Source: Sulfitobacter donghicola DSW-25 = KCTC 12864 = JCM 14565 (GTDB taxonomy: Bacteria > Pseudomonadota > Alphaproteobacteria > Rhodobacterales > Rhodobacteraceae). From it: a DNA stretch of 32,606 bases. The notes under the pieces were generated by a model, which was not told the origin of the DNA, did no database searches, and saw only the letters and a list, made by a program, of their open reading frames with translations. Both the position numbers and the translations under genes were made by a program. Location: the NCBI RefSeq assembly GCF_000622405.1, contig NZ_JASF01000009.1, positions 1 to 32,606 on the forward strand, given 5' to 3'. The stretch's first letter is position 1, and the number at the start of each line of letters is the position of its first letter. Shown one piece after another: positions 23,159-31,947 of the stretch.

Positions 23159-23806
23159 TCAAATCGCGTTGGCGTCAATCACTTCGTCGATTTGGGACAG
23201 ATTGGAAGCCTCTCTGATATGAGAGACATTGACCAGATCGGATGTTTCGATCTTGTCGCGTGCCTCTGCATCCGATTTACCACCCGCAAGATGCCTGCGC
23301 AAAAGACGGTCGTTGATGTCATCGTCTTTGGCTTCCAGAAAAATTTTGTAATCGATGAATTTGCCTGCCTCGGCCCATGCTCCTTGATCAAGGAAGAGGT
23401 AGTTTCCTTCCAGAACCGCGATTTGCAGATCGGGGCGCAGCAACACGCCTTGGCTCACGGGGTTGTGCAATTCTCGGCTATAGATCGGCCACCAAAATTC
23501 GGCTTTTGCGGTTTTTAGGTTTTGAATGGCAGCAAGCAGAAGATCTGGGTTGAACGTGTCTTCGCGGCCTTTGAATTTGACAAGGTCGCGTTCCTCTAGC
23601 TCGGCGTTGGTCATGTGAAACCCGTCCATTTGCAGGGCCTGCGCCGTGACGCCAGCGTCTTGCAGATCGCGAACCAGATTTTCAGACAGGGTGGTTTTTC
23701 CAGCCGCGGGGGGGCCTGCAATGCCAACCAGAAACGTGCCCGATATATCAGCCGCTGAGCATGCTTGCAGGACGCGCGCGCAAAGGCCTGCGGGGGAATT
23801 TGTCAT
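23159..23806 (-). CDS. P-loop kinase of the uridine kinase/phosphoribulokinase type
   Basis: A 215-residue P-loop kinase. The ATG at 23806 overlaps the stop of the upstream pfkB-type gene as ATGA. A longer frame lies inside that gene and was set aside. The Walker A is GPPAAGKT (31-38), followed by QMDGFHMTNAELEER (substrate-binding Asp), KFKGREDTFNPDLL, PIYSRELHNP, AVLEGNYLFLDQGAW (Walker B-like) and the lid RLLRRHLAGGKS. This pattern suits kinases of nucleosides, pantothenate or sugars. A nucleoside role would agree with the nucleobase importer on the same plasmid, but the substrate is not readable. It converges on rep; the 36-base gap holds only a T6 run. Confidence 0.85.
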   Translation of the reverse strand: MTNSPAGLCARVLQACSAADISGTFLVGIAGPPAAGKTTLSENLVRDLQDAGVTAQALQMDGFHMTNAELEERDLVKFKGREDTFNPDLLLAAIQNLKTAKAEFWWPIYSRELHNPVSQGVLLRPDLQIAVLEGNYLFLDQGAWAEAGKFIDYKIFLEAKDDDINDRLLRRHLAGGKSDAEARDKIETSDLVNVSHIREASNLSQIDEVIDANAI

Positions 23807-24642
23807 ACCGGTTTTACCCCGTCTCTGGGGCCAAAGACCTGCGTTGAGTTTGAGGCAACCAGCATTGCGTTTTCGGTGGCCTTGATCAAATCCGCCCCTG
23901 TTGATTTGTAATAGCAAAAGGCGCCGTGAAAAACATCGCCCGCGCCCAACGTATCCACCGAGATTACCTTGGGCGGGTGCAGTGTATTTTCCTGCGCGCC
24001 CTGTTTGATGGTGATCGCCTCGGCGCCGCGTGTGATGACCCAGCTTGCGTTCGGGTTTTGGGCGGGGAAGCCTTCGGTGTTGGCTTGGGTTTCGAATTTT
24101 TGCGAGGCAAGAAAGTGGTCTGCAACCTCGAGCGCGAAAGCCGATTGCGCCCGCAGGCTGCCCGCGTCAATGACGACTTCGGCGCGGCTGTCTTTGGTTT
24201 GTAGAATGTCCATCATCGAGGTTGGATAGTGCTGATCCCACAAAAAGACATCGGTGTCTTTTATCCTTTCCGCCAGCGCAGACATGTCGCCCGACGGGTC
24301 GGATATGGGCGAGGTAATGACAGTTCGGCTGCTTTTTTCCTTTGCGGAAATGATCACGGCAAGGGGTGGTTCAAAATCGGGATCGGCCAGATCAATGAGG
24401 TCGATCCCGTGTTTGTCCAGCTCTCGTCTGATCTCGATCGAGCGGTTGCTATTGGCCCCGACCATGGACACCAGCCGCGCGTGACCGCCCAGCATGGCAT
24501 AGGTGATCGCGGCATTCAGGGCAGGGCCGCCAGCAAAGATCTCAGACTGGAGGGATAGGGTTTTTGTATCCTCATTCGGGAAGTTTTCGGTCATGGTGAT
24601 GAGGTCCAATGTGGAAAGCCCCAGAAATGTGCCTGTTACCAT
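23803..24642 (-). CDS. PfkB/ribokinase-family kinase
   Basis: A 279-residue ribokinase-fold kinase. The N-terminal signature region is EIFAGGPALNAAITYAMLGGHARLVSMVG, and the second signature DTLGAGDVFHGAF contains the anion hole and the catalytic Asp. STLDLITMTENFPNEDTKT near the start is where sugar or nucleoside is usually recognised. It is somewhat short for the family but has both signatures. Its ATG overlaps the end of the upstream two-TM gene by seven bases, and its stop overlaps the downstream kinase start by four, so three proteins are made together. Members phosphorylate ribose, fructose, nucleosides and similar compounds; which one is unknown here. Confidence 0.9.
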   Translation of the reverse strand: MVTGTFLGLSTLDLITMTENFPNEDTKTLSLQSEIFAGGPALNAAITYAMLGGHARLVSMVGANSNRSIEIRRELDKHGIDLIDLADPDFEPPLAVIISAKEKSSRTVITSPISDPSGDMSALAERIKDTDVFLWDQHYPTSMMDILQTKDSRAEVVIDAGSLRAQSAFALEVADHFLASQKFETQANTEGFPAQNPNASWVITRGAEAITIKQGAQENTLHPPKVISVDTLGAGDVFHGAFCYYKSTGADLIKATENAMLVASNSTQVFGPRDGVKPV

Positions 24643-25568
24643 TCCACTGCTACCTTATTGCCGTCTCGATAGAACGCGATGGGTTCGGGGTATTCAGCAA
24701 CTGCTGGATTGACCTCTAGAACGGCGACGAATTCAGAATTTCCCATGATGGAGTGAATTTTCTTCCATTTTTTCGCTAAAAATACCGCGGCTCCAATTGT
24801 TGCATCAGGGCCCAGGCCCGCCACAAGGAACCAGATGACATCGGGCTGTTCTGGATCGGGGATGCATTTTGCGACGATCCCTATTTCCCGATCTTCGGTA
24901 GATTTGTAGGTGTCGAATTTTTCGCTGACACCTGTTGAGGCGCGGACAGAGATATGTTCGCTGTATCTTTCGGCTTCATCACCGTGAATGCGTTTCATTT
25001 GGTCTTGGTTTTTCGCAAGCCAACGCATGGACAGGATGTTGCTGCTAAACCCCACGGTGATGAAGGATCTTTCCATCAACCTTTGCCAGTCGGTATCGGG
25101 GAACAGGGGGGTCGGCAGATGCGTCACCTCTGACAAAAGCGAGGAAAGATCGGTCACCGCGCGCAGGTCGTTTGTGGCGGCGCATCTGGGCACATCCACC
25201 CGCGAAATTTCGTCTTCGTGTTTGGGTTTGATGAACAGGCGCTGGCTATCTGGAATGGTGTCGACCACTTGGGGGAGGTCGGGGATTTTCGGATCCAGTT
25301 GGAATTCGGGGTAAACGATGCCCATCTTTCCATTCAGGGCATGGCGGCCGAAAAAATCCACAAAACGAACATCGCGCAACACGGTTCCGTAGAATTCGGT
25401 CAGGCGGATGATGACAGCAAAAGCAACGGATGCAGAAACATTCAACGCGTAAGAGCGGAAGGTTTCATCTTTTACAAAGATGACCGATAAAATGGAGGCT
25501 GCGAGAAGGAACAGCAGGAAAAAGTCCGTCCGCCTTAGCAGTCGCCATGCAGCTCGAATTATCTTCAT
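24636..25568 (-). CDS. Two-TM protein with a soluble domain of unknown function
   Basis: A 310-residue protein that I cannot assign to a named family. Two membrane helices (about 16-31 and 42-56) follow a basic N-terminus (MKIIRAAWRLLRR). The remaining 250 residues look cytoplasmic. Noticeable stretches are NDLRAVTDLSSLLSEV, RSFITVGFSSNILSMRWL and IWFLVAGLGPDATIGAAVFLAKKWKKI. The last two have the glycine-rich turn after a hydrophobic strand seen in nucleotide- or ligand-binding Rossmann folds, including SLOG-type sensors, but this is only a resemblance. It is first in an overlapping operon with two small-molecule kinases. A membrane sensor or effector responding to a nucleoside-like ligand is a hypothesis. 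Confidence 0.8.
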   Translation of the reverse strand: MKIIRAAWRLLRRTDFFLLFLLAASILSVIFVKDETFRSYALNVSASVAFAVIIRLTEFYGTVLRDVRFVDFFGRHALNGKMGIVYPEFQLDPKIPDLPQVVDTIPDSQRLFIKPKHEDEISRVDVPRCAATNDLRAVTDLSSLLSEVTHLPTPLFPDTDWQRLMERSFITVGFSSNILSMRWLAKNQDQMKRIHGDEAERYSEHISVRASTGVSEKFDTYKSTEDREIGIVAKCIPDPEQPDVIWFLVAGLGPDATIGAAVFLAKKWKKIHSIMGNSEFVAVLEVNPAVAEYPEPIAFYRDGNKVAVEW

Positions 25569-25680
25569 AGGTCACTCATTTTGGGCTGGGGTGCAGTCAG
25601 TGCACGCATAACATGTCTGGTGCAGTGCCGAAATACAAAATGCCTTGGCCTGATCGAACGCATCATCGCTATGGGTTGGA

Positions 25681-27102
25681 TCAGGCCAGATTTTTCCAAA
25701 GGGTTTCACAGACGGGGGGAATGGTTTTTTCGATGGCTTGCATGGCGTCCACAATCAAATCCTCGCGCCATCTGCGCCCTGCAATTTGCACGCCGATGGG
25801 CTGCGCACCCCCTGCGGATTGGGCAATATGGGTAGGCAGATTGCCCGCAGGCAGGCCCAGAAAATTCATGATGAATGACCAATGCGCCGCGCCTAAAACA
25901 TCCAGAACGCCTTCGGCGCCTTCTTCGTCACGTGCGGGCGCAAAGAAGGGTTTGAGCAGGAAGGGCGTTAGCACCAGCGGATAATCCTCAAGAAACAGAG
26001 ACCACGCGCGCGCATAGTGGGTGCGTTGGGCCATCTGGACCAACAGGTCTTTGCCCTCATAGGGGGGGAACTGAAGATAGTATTCATCAAAGATCGTGTT
26101 CAAATCCGCCGAGCCGTGTGCCTTGATATCAGGGCCCAGCATTTCCTGCACTTCGCCCAGTAGCGCGCGATAGCCGACTTCGCCTGTTTCACGCGCCATA
26201 GGGGGCTCGACAGCTTCGACGATATACCCTGCATCTGATAGGGCAGAGGCGGCTTTGTCCAATGCGGTTGCCACCTCGGGGTGCAGGCCAAAGCCGAAAT
26301 CATCGTAGGATACAGCCACGCGGATCGGCCCCTGCAACGGGGCGCCGTGCCATGGCATCGGCACGTGGAACGGATCGCGCGGATCGGGGGCGATAAGGGC
26401 AGGCATCGACAGGGCAAGGTCGGCCGCATTGCGGGCAAGCAGCCCCTGAACGGACATGGATTGCGCCAGCAATCCGCGCTCGGCCTTTTGGCTGGGGTTA
26501 TAGGCAGGCACACGGCCTAATCCCGGTTTGACCGTCACGGCCCCATTGGCCGAAGCGGGAAACCGCAGCGACCCGCCGATGTCGTTGCCATGGGCCAGCG
26601 CGCCAATCCCCGCCATCACTGCCGATCCAGCGCCGCCCGAAGACCCCCCCGCCGAAACATGTTTGCCCCAAGGGTTGTGCGTGCGCCCAAACAGCGGGTT
26701 ATCCGTATCGGCGCGAAAGGAAAACTCGGGCGTGTTGCTGCGCCCGATCACGATCGCGCCTGCCGCCTTTAGGTTGCGCACAACGGGGGCGTCATCGGGG
26801 GCGATCATATCCTTTAGGGCCAGAACGCCATTCGACGTGGCAGAGCCCTTTTGATCGACGTTGATCTTGATGGTTACGGGCACACCATGCAGCGGCCCCT
26901 TTGGACCTTCCATTGCGTCCAGCGCTGTGGCCTCGGCCCTTGCGGTATCGGCCAAGGAGTCAACCACCGCATTCAGGCTGGGGTTTATCGCCTCCATCCG
27001 CGCAATCGCGGCCTCGGTGGCCTCGGTCGCGGTGAGGGCGCCGGCATGTGTGGCGGTGGCGATTTCTGTCGCGCTGAATTGCCAAAGGGGTGCTTTACGC
27101 AT
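25681..27102 (-). CDS. Amidase-signature family amidase
   Basis: A 473-residue hydrolase of the amidase-signature family. The frame extends to a GTG at 27120, but the ATG at 27102 with AAGGA eight bases upstream is better. Catalytic residues are visible as Lys79 in VTIKINVD, the cis-Ser Ser154 in AGGSSGGAG and nucleophile Ser178 in GNDIGGSLRFP. GPLHGVPVTIK and IGRSNTPEFSF are typical. There is no signal peptide, so it works in the cytoplasm, and no GatB/GatC neighbours, so it is not the tRNA amidotransferase subunit. It is divergent from the BMP-type importer, suggesting a linked substrate. The 112 bases downstream (25569-25680) show nothing supportable. Confidence 0.93.
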   Translation of the reverse strand: MRKAPLWQFSATEIATATHAGALTATEATEAAIARMEAINPSLNAVVDSLADTARAEATALDAMEGPKGPLHGVPVTIKINVDQKGSATSNGVLALKDMIAPDDAPVVRNLKAAGAIVIGRSNTPEFSFRADTDNPLFGRTHNPWGKHVSAGGSSGGAGSAVMAGIGALAHGNDIGGSLRFPASANGAVTVKPGLGRVPAYNPSQKAERGLLAQSMSVQGLLARNAADLALSMPALIAPDPRDPFHVPMPWHGAPLQGPIRVAVSYDDFGFGLHPEVATALDKAASALSDAGYIVEAVEPPMARETGEVGYRALLGEVQEMLGPDIKAHGSADLNTIFDEYYLQFPPYEGKDLLVQMAQRTHYARAWSLFLEDYPLVLTPFLLKPFFAPARDEEGAEGVLDVLGAAHWSFIMNFLGLPAGNLPTHIAQSAGGAQPIGVQIAGRRWREDLIVDAMQAIEKTIPPVCETLWKNLA

Positions 27103-27413
27103 GGATGTTTTCCTTTTCACATGGCGCGGTTCTGTGGCTGAGGAAATACCTCGCTGTTGGTTTAGTCAAGTTGGAGCTGAGACAGGGGCGCGATGGAAAG
27201 CCCATTTCGAATCGTGAACCTGTGGTTGTGGGGCGTTCCCGTTGCAGCGGCTTTGGCGGCCTGCCGAGTTGATTAAATTTTAGGCACCTGCGAGGCTGCG
27301 AAAATTATTTGGACTGGTGGAACAAGGCTCTGGGTGAAATGGCCCAAAGATTTATTGACCATTTGATAAACTTTCTAAAGCCTTCCCTTATCCAACCTTC
27401 AGGAGAGAACGAC
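27103..27413. promoter_or_regulatory. Divergent region between amidase and importer operon
   Basis: About 310 bases without a gene. It must hold promoters for both directions. TTGACC (27355-27360) is a possible -35 box for the importer but no good -10 lies at 16-18 bases. The importer ribosome site AGGAG (27401-27405) stands eight bases before its ATG. I looked for a purine- or xanthine-type riboswitch and could not trace one. Confidence 0.35.
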
Positions 27414-28421
27414 ATGCCACATGGTCCAAGACCTACACGCCGTCACTTTATGATAACAACAGCTGCTTCTGCGCTGGTAATGAACGCCGCGCAGGTTGCT
27501 GCCGCCGAGCCGATCAAAACCGCAGGGATTTATACCGTTCCAGTCGAGCAGCAATGGGTTAGCCGAATTCACATCGCGGCCGTTGCGGCCCAAGATCGCG
27601 GTGACATCGCCTATACCTACTCCGAAAACGTGAGCAACACAGATTACGCGCGCGTCATTCGTGAATACGCCGAGGCAGGTAACAAGCTGATCATCGGCGA
27701 AGTTTTCGGTGCCGAACAGGAAGCCCGCGAAGTTGCGGCGGAATATCCTGATGTGGCCTTCCTGATGGGCTCTAGCTTTAAGGAAGATCCGGCGCTTCCG
27801 AACTTTGCTGTTTTTGACAACTATATTCAGGATGCGGCCTATCTATCGGGCATCATTGCGGGTGCGATGACCACATCCAATAACATCGGCATGGTCGGTG
27901 GTTTCCCGATCCCCGAAGTGAACCGTTTGATGCACGCGTTCATGGCGGGTGCAAAGGAAATGAACCCTGATATCGCCTTCCAAGTTAGCTTTATCGGCAG
28001 CTGGTTTGATCCGCCAAAGGCGAAAGAGACTGCCTTTGCCATGATCGAAAACGGAGCCGACATCCTATATGCAGAACGCTTTGGCGTGTCTGATGCGGCA
28101 AAGGAAAAGGGCATTCTGGCAATCGGTAACGTCATCGATACCCAGTCAGAATATCCCGAAACGGTTGTGGCTTCGGCCATCTGGCATTTCGAACCGACCT
28201 TGGACAAAGCCATTGCCGAAGTTCAGGCAGGCAGCTTTGCAGCGGCTGATTACGGTATTTATTCCTACATGAACAAGGGCGGCACATCGCTGGCGCCTTA
28301 TGGGACGTTTGAGGGCAAGATCCCTGAAAAGGCATTGGCCTTGGTCACCAAACGCACCGAAGAAATCATGTCTGGGGCGTTTACTGTCGCGGTGAACGAC
28401 GACGAGCCGACCTCGTCGTGA
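27414..28421 (+). CDS. BMP-family ABC transporter substrate-binding protein
   Basis: A 335-residue periplasmic binding protein of the BMP/PnrA family, whose members bind nucleosides, purines or related bases. The ATG at 27414 has AGGAG eight bases before it. A longer frame to 27309 is rejected for lack of a ribosome site. The leader TRRHFMITTAASALVMNAAQVAAAE contains a twin-arginine motif and a cleavage site near AAA|EP, so it is exported folded and soluble. Diagnostic stretches: YARVIREYAEAGNKLIIGE, FLMGSSF, FDNYIQDAAYLSGIIAGAMT and NIGMVGGFPIPEVNRLMHAFMAGAKEMNP. It is the first gene of a five-gene operon ending in codA across the junction; the stop overlaps the ATPase start as GTGA. Confidence 0.94.
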   Translation: MPHGPRPTRRHFMITTAASALVMNAAQVAAAEPIKTAGIYTVPVEQQWVSRIHIAAVAAQDRGDIAYTYSENVSNTDYARVIREYAEAGNKLIIGEVFGAEQEAREVAAEYPDVAFLMGSSFKEDPALPNFAVFDNYIQDAAYLSGIIAGAMTTSNNIGMVGGFPIPEVNRLMHAFMAGAKEMNPDIAFQVSFIGSWFDPPKAKETAFAMIENGADILYAERFGVSDAAKEKGILAIGNVIDTQSEYPETVVASAIWHFEPTLDKAIAEVQAGSFAAADYGIYSYMNKGGTSLAPYGTFEGKIPEKALALVTKRTEEIMSGAFTVAVNDDEPTSS

Positions 28422-29959
28422 CGCAAACGCAGGGTGAAGCGCTTCGCCTAGAAGGGATCACCAAACGATTTGGTAAGCTGACCGCAAATGATGCGGTCAG
28501 CCTTTCGTTGAATGCGGGTGAGGTTGTCGCGCTGTTGGGTGAAAATGGCGCGGGCAAAACCACCCTGATGAATATCCTGTTCGGCCAATACACCCCCGAT
28601 GCTGGCACCGTGCGCGTGTTTGGCAAAACCCTCGCCTCTGGCAACTCAAGAGCGGCGATTGAGGCGGGCGTGGGGATGGTGCACCAGCATTTCACCTTGG
28701 CCGATAACCTGACGGTTCTGGAGAACATCACCCTCGGGGTTGAGCCGATGACCCGTTTCAGGGCGGATCACAAAGGCGCGCGCGAACGGATTCTAACCCT
28801 TTCGCAAAACTATCACCTAGAGGTTTCTCTGGATGCAAAGGTAGGGGCCTTAACGGTGGGCGAGCGCCAGCGCGTTGAGATCCTAAAGGCGCTGTACCGC
28901 GATGTGCGCATCCTGATTTTGGATGAACCGACGGCGGTTTTGACGCCCCAAGAGGTGGACAAGCTGTTTGCCACGCTGCGGCTGGCCATTGCGGGCGGCC
29001 TGTCGATTGTTTTCATTTCCCACAAACTGCACGAGGTGCTGGACATCGCGGATCGGGTTGTCGTCTTGCGCCATGGCAAGGTGGTGGGCGAAGCGGATAC
29101 AAAAGACACCGACAAAGCGGCGCTGGCGACAATGATGATGGGCACCAGCGCCCAAGCACCCGATGTTGCGGCGGCCACCCCTGGAAAGGCGCTGCTAAAG
29201 CTGGCGGAGGTCTCCACCCCTGATCGCGGCAATGCTCCGGGTTTGAAATCGGCTTCGCTGGATTTGCTGGCGGGGCAGATTATCGGGCTGGCGGGTGTAT
29301 CGGGCAACGGGCAGGCGGCGCTGGCCGATATTGTGGGGGGCGTGGAAAAACCCGCCTCTGGCCAGCTGGTTCTGAACGACACAGTGATAACAGATTGGAC
29401 CCCCCGCAGCGCGGTTGCCAATGGCATCGCCCGCATTCCCGAAGACCGTCACAAGACCGGAACAATTGCCGATTTTGACCTGACGCAAAACGCTGTGCTG
29501 GAACGCTATACCGCAGGGGAATTCAGCAAGGCAGGCTGGATGAATTGGCGCGCCGCGCGCAAGTTTGCCACCGACATCATCGCAAAATACGATGTCCGCT
29601 GCCCCGGTCCTGAAACGCCGATCAGGTTGTTATCTGGGGGGAATATGCAAAAGCTGATTTTGGGCCGCACGTTAGAGGCAGGCCCGCAGGTTATTCTGGC
29701 CAACCAACCTGTGCGGGGATTGGATATTGGCGCGGTGAACTATGTGCATAGTCAGCTATTGGCGGCGCGGGATCGCGGCGCGGCTGTTTTGCTGATCTCG
29801 GAAGATCTGGATGAAATCATGGCCCTGTCAGACGTCATCCATGTGATTGCGGATGGCCGCCTATCGCCCGGGTTTGATCGGGGCACCATGACGCCCGCGC
29901 AGCTGGGCCTGTGGATGGCTGGCCAAGGCACAGAAGGCGAGCCCGACTATGCGACTTGA
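28418..29959 (+). CDS. ABC transporter ATPase, two nucleotide-binding domains
   Basis: A 513-residue fused ATPase of the YufO/NupO (RbsA-like) type. The first domain has GENGAGKT (41-48), the weak signature TVGERQRVEI and LILDEPTAVLTPQE. The second domain lacks the Walker Lys (GVSGNGQAAL), as usual for this class, but has a full signature LLSGGNMQK and ILANQPVRGLDIG. One site is therefore degenerate by design. It starts with GTG overlapping the binding-protein stop. It should energise import of a nucleobase or nucleoside through the two permeases that follow. Confidence 0.95.
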   Translation: MTQTQGEALRLEGITKRFGKLTANDAVSLSLNAGEVVALLGENGAGKTTLMNILFGQYTPDAGTVRVFGKTLASGNSRAAIEAGVGMVHQHFTLADNLTVLENITLGVEPMTRFRADHKGARERILTLSQNYHLEVSLDAKVGALTVGERQRVEILKALYRDVRILILDEPTAVLTPQEVDKLFATLRLAIAGGLSIVFISHKLHEVLDIADRVVVLRHGKVVGEADTKDTDKAALATMMMGTSAQAPDVAAATPGKALLKLAEVSTPDRGNAPGLKSASLDLLAGQIIGLAGVSGNGQAALADIVGGVEKPASGQLVLNDTVITDWTPRSAVANGIARIPEDRHKTGTIADFDLTQNAVLERYTAGEFSKAGWMNWRAARKFATDIIAKYDVRCPGPETPIRLLSGGNMQKLILGRTLEAGPQVILANQPVRGLDIGAVNYVHSQLLAARDRGAAVLLISEDLDEIMALSDVIHVIADGRLSPGFDRGTMTPAQLGLWMAGQGTEGEPDYAT

Positions 29960-30998
29960 ACCCATCACCAACCCCAGTGTTTTGCGCAAGGTGGGGCTGC
30001 CCTTTGGGGCGCTGTGCCTTACGTTTTTGGCCGCATCCCTGCTGGCCATGATCGCGGGGGCAAACCCGTTTTCCGTGCTGAGCCTGATTGTCAAAGGCGC
30101 GTTTGGATCAAAGTTCGCGATCCTCGAAACGCTGAACCGCGCCACGCCTTTGATCTTTACGGGCCTTGCTGTGGCTGTCGCGTTTCGGGCCAAGTTTTGG
30201 AACATCGGGGCAGAGGCGCAGCTATATGCAGGCGCCTTGCTGACGGTGCTGCTTGGGACGGGGGCGTTGCCATGGCCCAGTTTCGCCTTGCTGCCCGCGC
30301 TGGCCATTGCCGCGATATTGGCGGGGGCGCTGATATTGCTGGTGCCTGCGTTTCTGAAAACCCGTTTTGGCGTAGACGAAGTTGTCACCACCTTGCTGTT
30401 CAACTTTATCTTTCTGCTGTTCATCTCGATGTTATTGGAAGGGCCGATAAAAGACCCGATGGGCATGGGCTGGCCCAAATCCGCCCGTGTTGTTCCAGAG
30501 GCGCGATTGCCGCGGATGCTGCCAGACTTGCGTCTTCATTGGGGGTTTGGCGTGGCGTTGATTTCTGCGGTGGTGATCTGGGCCATCCAGACGCGCAGCA
30601 CCTTGGGGTATGAAATGCGCGCCGTTGGCCTGAACAGGCAAGCGGCGGCATTTGCGGGCATCCCCGTCAACCGCGTGTTCCTCAAGACGGCGCTATTGTC
30701 TGGCGGGTTGGCCGCGCTTGCCGGTTTCTCCGAAGTGGCGGGCGTAAAGGGGAGCCTCACGCTCGACCTGTCGCCGGGGTATGGGTACACGGGGATCATC
30801 GTGGCGATGCTGGCGCTGCTAAACCCATTGGCCGTTGTGGGTGCTGCCCTGTTTGTGGCGGGGATTTTTGTGGGTGCAGATAGCATGAGCCGCGCTGCAC
30901 ATGTGCCGACCTATCTGGCAGACATGATGCTGGCCATTGCGCTGTTGCTGATGGTGCTGGCGATCATGCTAACGCGTTTCCGCATCGTAAAGGATTGA
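29949..30998 (+). CDS. ABC transporter permease 1 (nucleoside/nucleobase type)
   Basis: A 349-residue permease of the BPD_transp_2 family (YufP/NupP-like) with about eight to ten helices. Conserved parts are NRATPLIFTGLAVAVAFRAKFWNIGAEAQLYAGAL, FGVDEVVTTLLFNFIF and EMRAVGLNRQAAAFAGIPVNRVF, the last being the cytoplasmic coupling loop that touches the ATPase. It overlaps the ATPase gene by 11 bases and is followed by permease 2 after four bases. The two permeases form a heterodimeric channel. Confidence 0.94.
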   Translation: MRLEPITNPSVLRKVGLPFGALCLTFLAASLLAMIAGANPFSVLSLIVKGAFGSKFAILETLNRATPLIFTGLAVAVAFRAKFWNIGAEAQLYAGALLTVLLGTGALPWPSFALLPALAIAAILAGALILLVPAFLKTRFGVDEVVTTLLFNFIFLLFISMLLEGPIKDPMGMGWPKSARVVPEARLPRMLPDLRLHWGFGVALISAVVIWAIQTRSTLGYEMRAVGLNRQAAAFAGIPVNRVFLKTALLSGGLAALAGFSEVAGVKGSLTLDLSPGYGYTGIIVAMLALLNPLAVVGAALFVAGIFVGADSMSRAAHVPTYLADMMLAIALLLMVLAIMLTRFRIVKD

Positions 30999-31002
30999 CG
31001 TC

Positions 31003-31947
31003 ATGGAGATCGTGGAAATTCTGTTCACCGCCAGTTTCTGGGCCGCTGCCATCCGCATCGCCAGCCCGCTGATCTTTGCGACCTTGGGCGAGCTGATCTG
31101 CGAAAGGGCGGGTGTTTTGAACCTCGGGATTGAGGGGATCATGGTTGCGGGGGCTTTTGCGGGCTGGATGGCTGTTTATGCGGGCACGGGGCTTTGGGCT
31201 GGGGTCGGGGTCGCGATGGTTGTGGGCATGTTTTACGGCTTGCTGCACAGCACGCTGACCGTTCCTTTTGGCCTGTCCCAGCATGTTGTCGGGTTGGGGG
31301 TGACGCTGCTGGCTACGTCTTCGACCTATTACGCCTATCGCCTTGCTCTGCCAGAGGTCACAACCCCGCCGAAAATTCAGGCCTTTCAGCCCTATGAAAT
31401 CCCGTTGCTGTCCGACATTCCCCTGCTGGGGGAGGCCGTGTTTTCGCAAACGCCACTGACCTATCTGGCCTTTGTCCTTGTCGGCGTGGTGGCCTTTGTC
31501 TTGTACCGCACGCCTTTGGGGTTGGCGGTGCGGGCGGCGGGGGAAAACCCCAATGCCGTTGCCGCGCAGGGGCTATCGGTGACGGCCATACGCATGGGCG
31601 CGGTGATCGTTGGTAGCGGGTTAATGGCTGTTGGCGGAGCCTTCCTGACCATGTCGGCCTTTGACAGTTTCTTTTTCGAAATGGTGAACGGGCGCGGCTG
31701 GATTTGTATTGCCTTGGTGGTGTTCGGATCATGGCGTCCGGGTAAGGCGCTGCTGGGGGCTGTTTTATTCGCCGCCTTTGATGCGCTTCAAATCAGGGTT
31801 CAGCAAACCAGTTTGGGCACACTTGTGCCCTATCAAATATTCCTGATGATGCCCTATATCCTGTCCATCCTAGCGCTGGTCATCATGTCCAGACGCGCCG
31901 AGGTTCCCGCGGCCTTGATGGTGCCATTTAACAAAGGAGAACGCTGA
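31003..31947 (+). CDS. ABC transporter permease 2 (nucleoside/nucleobase type)
   Basis: A 314-residue partner permease (YufQ/NupQ-like). The N-terminal FWAAAIRIASPLIFATLGELICERAGVLNLGIEGIMV is highly typical of this family, as is the coupling loop GLAVRAAGENPNAVAAQGLSVTAIRMG. It ends in a one-base TGATG overlap with codA, so importer and deaminase are translationally linked. That link is the main reason to think the transported solute is the CodA substrate. Confidence 0.94.
   Translation: MEIVEILFTASFWAAAIRIASPLIFATLGELICERAGVLNLGIEGIMVAGAFAGWMAVYAGTGLWAGVGVAMVVGMFYGLLHSTLTVPFGLSQHVVGLGVTLLATSSTYYAYRLALPEVTTPPKIQAFQPYEIPLLSDIPLLGEAVFSQTPLTYLAFVLVGVVAFVLYRTPLGLAVRAAGENPNAVAAQGLSVTAIRMGAVIVGSGLMAVGGAFLTMSAFDSFFFEMVNGRGWICIALVVFGSWRPGKALLGAVLFAAFDALQIRVQQTSLGTLVPYQIFLMMPYILSILALVIMSRRAEVPAALMVPFNKGER

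Noticed and set aside
25572..25754. 60-residue minus-strand frame after the amidase
   Set aside because: It overlaps the amidase 3' end in another frame, has no ribosome site, and its composition looks random.
27103..27413. Purine or xanthine riboswitch before the BMP importer
   Set aside because: I could not trace a three-way junction or the conserved loops. A covariance-model search would decide.
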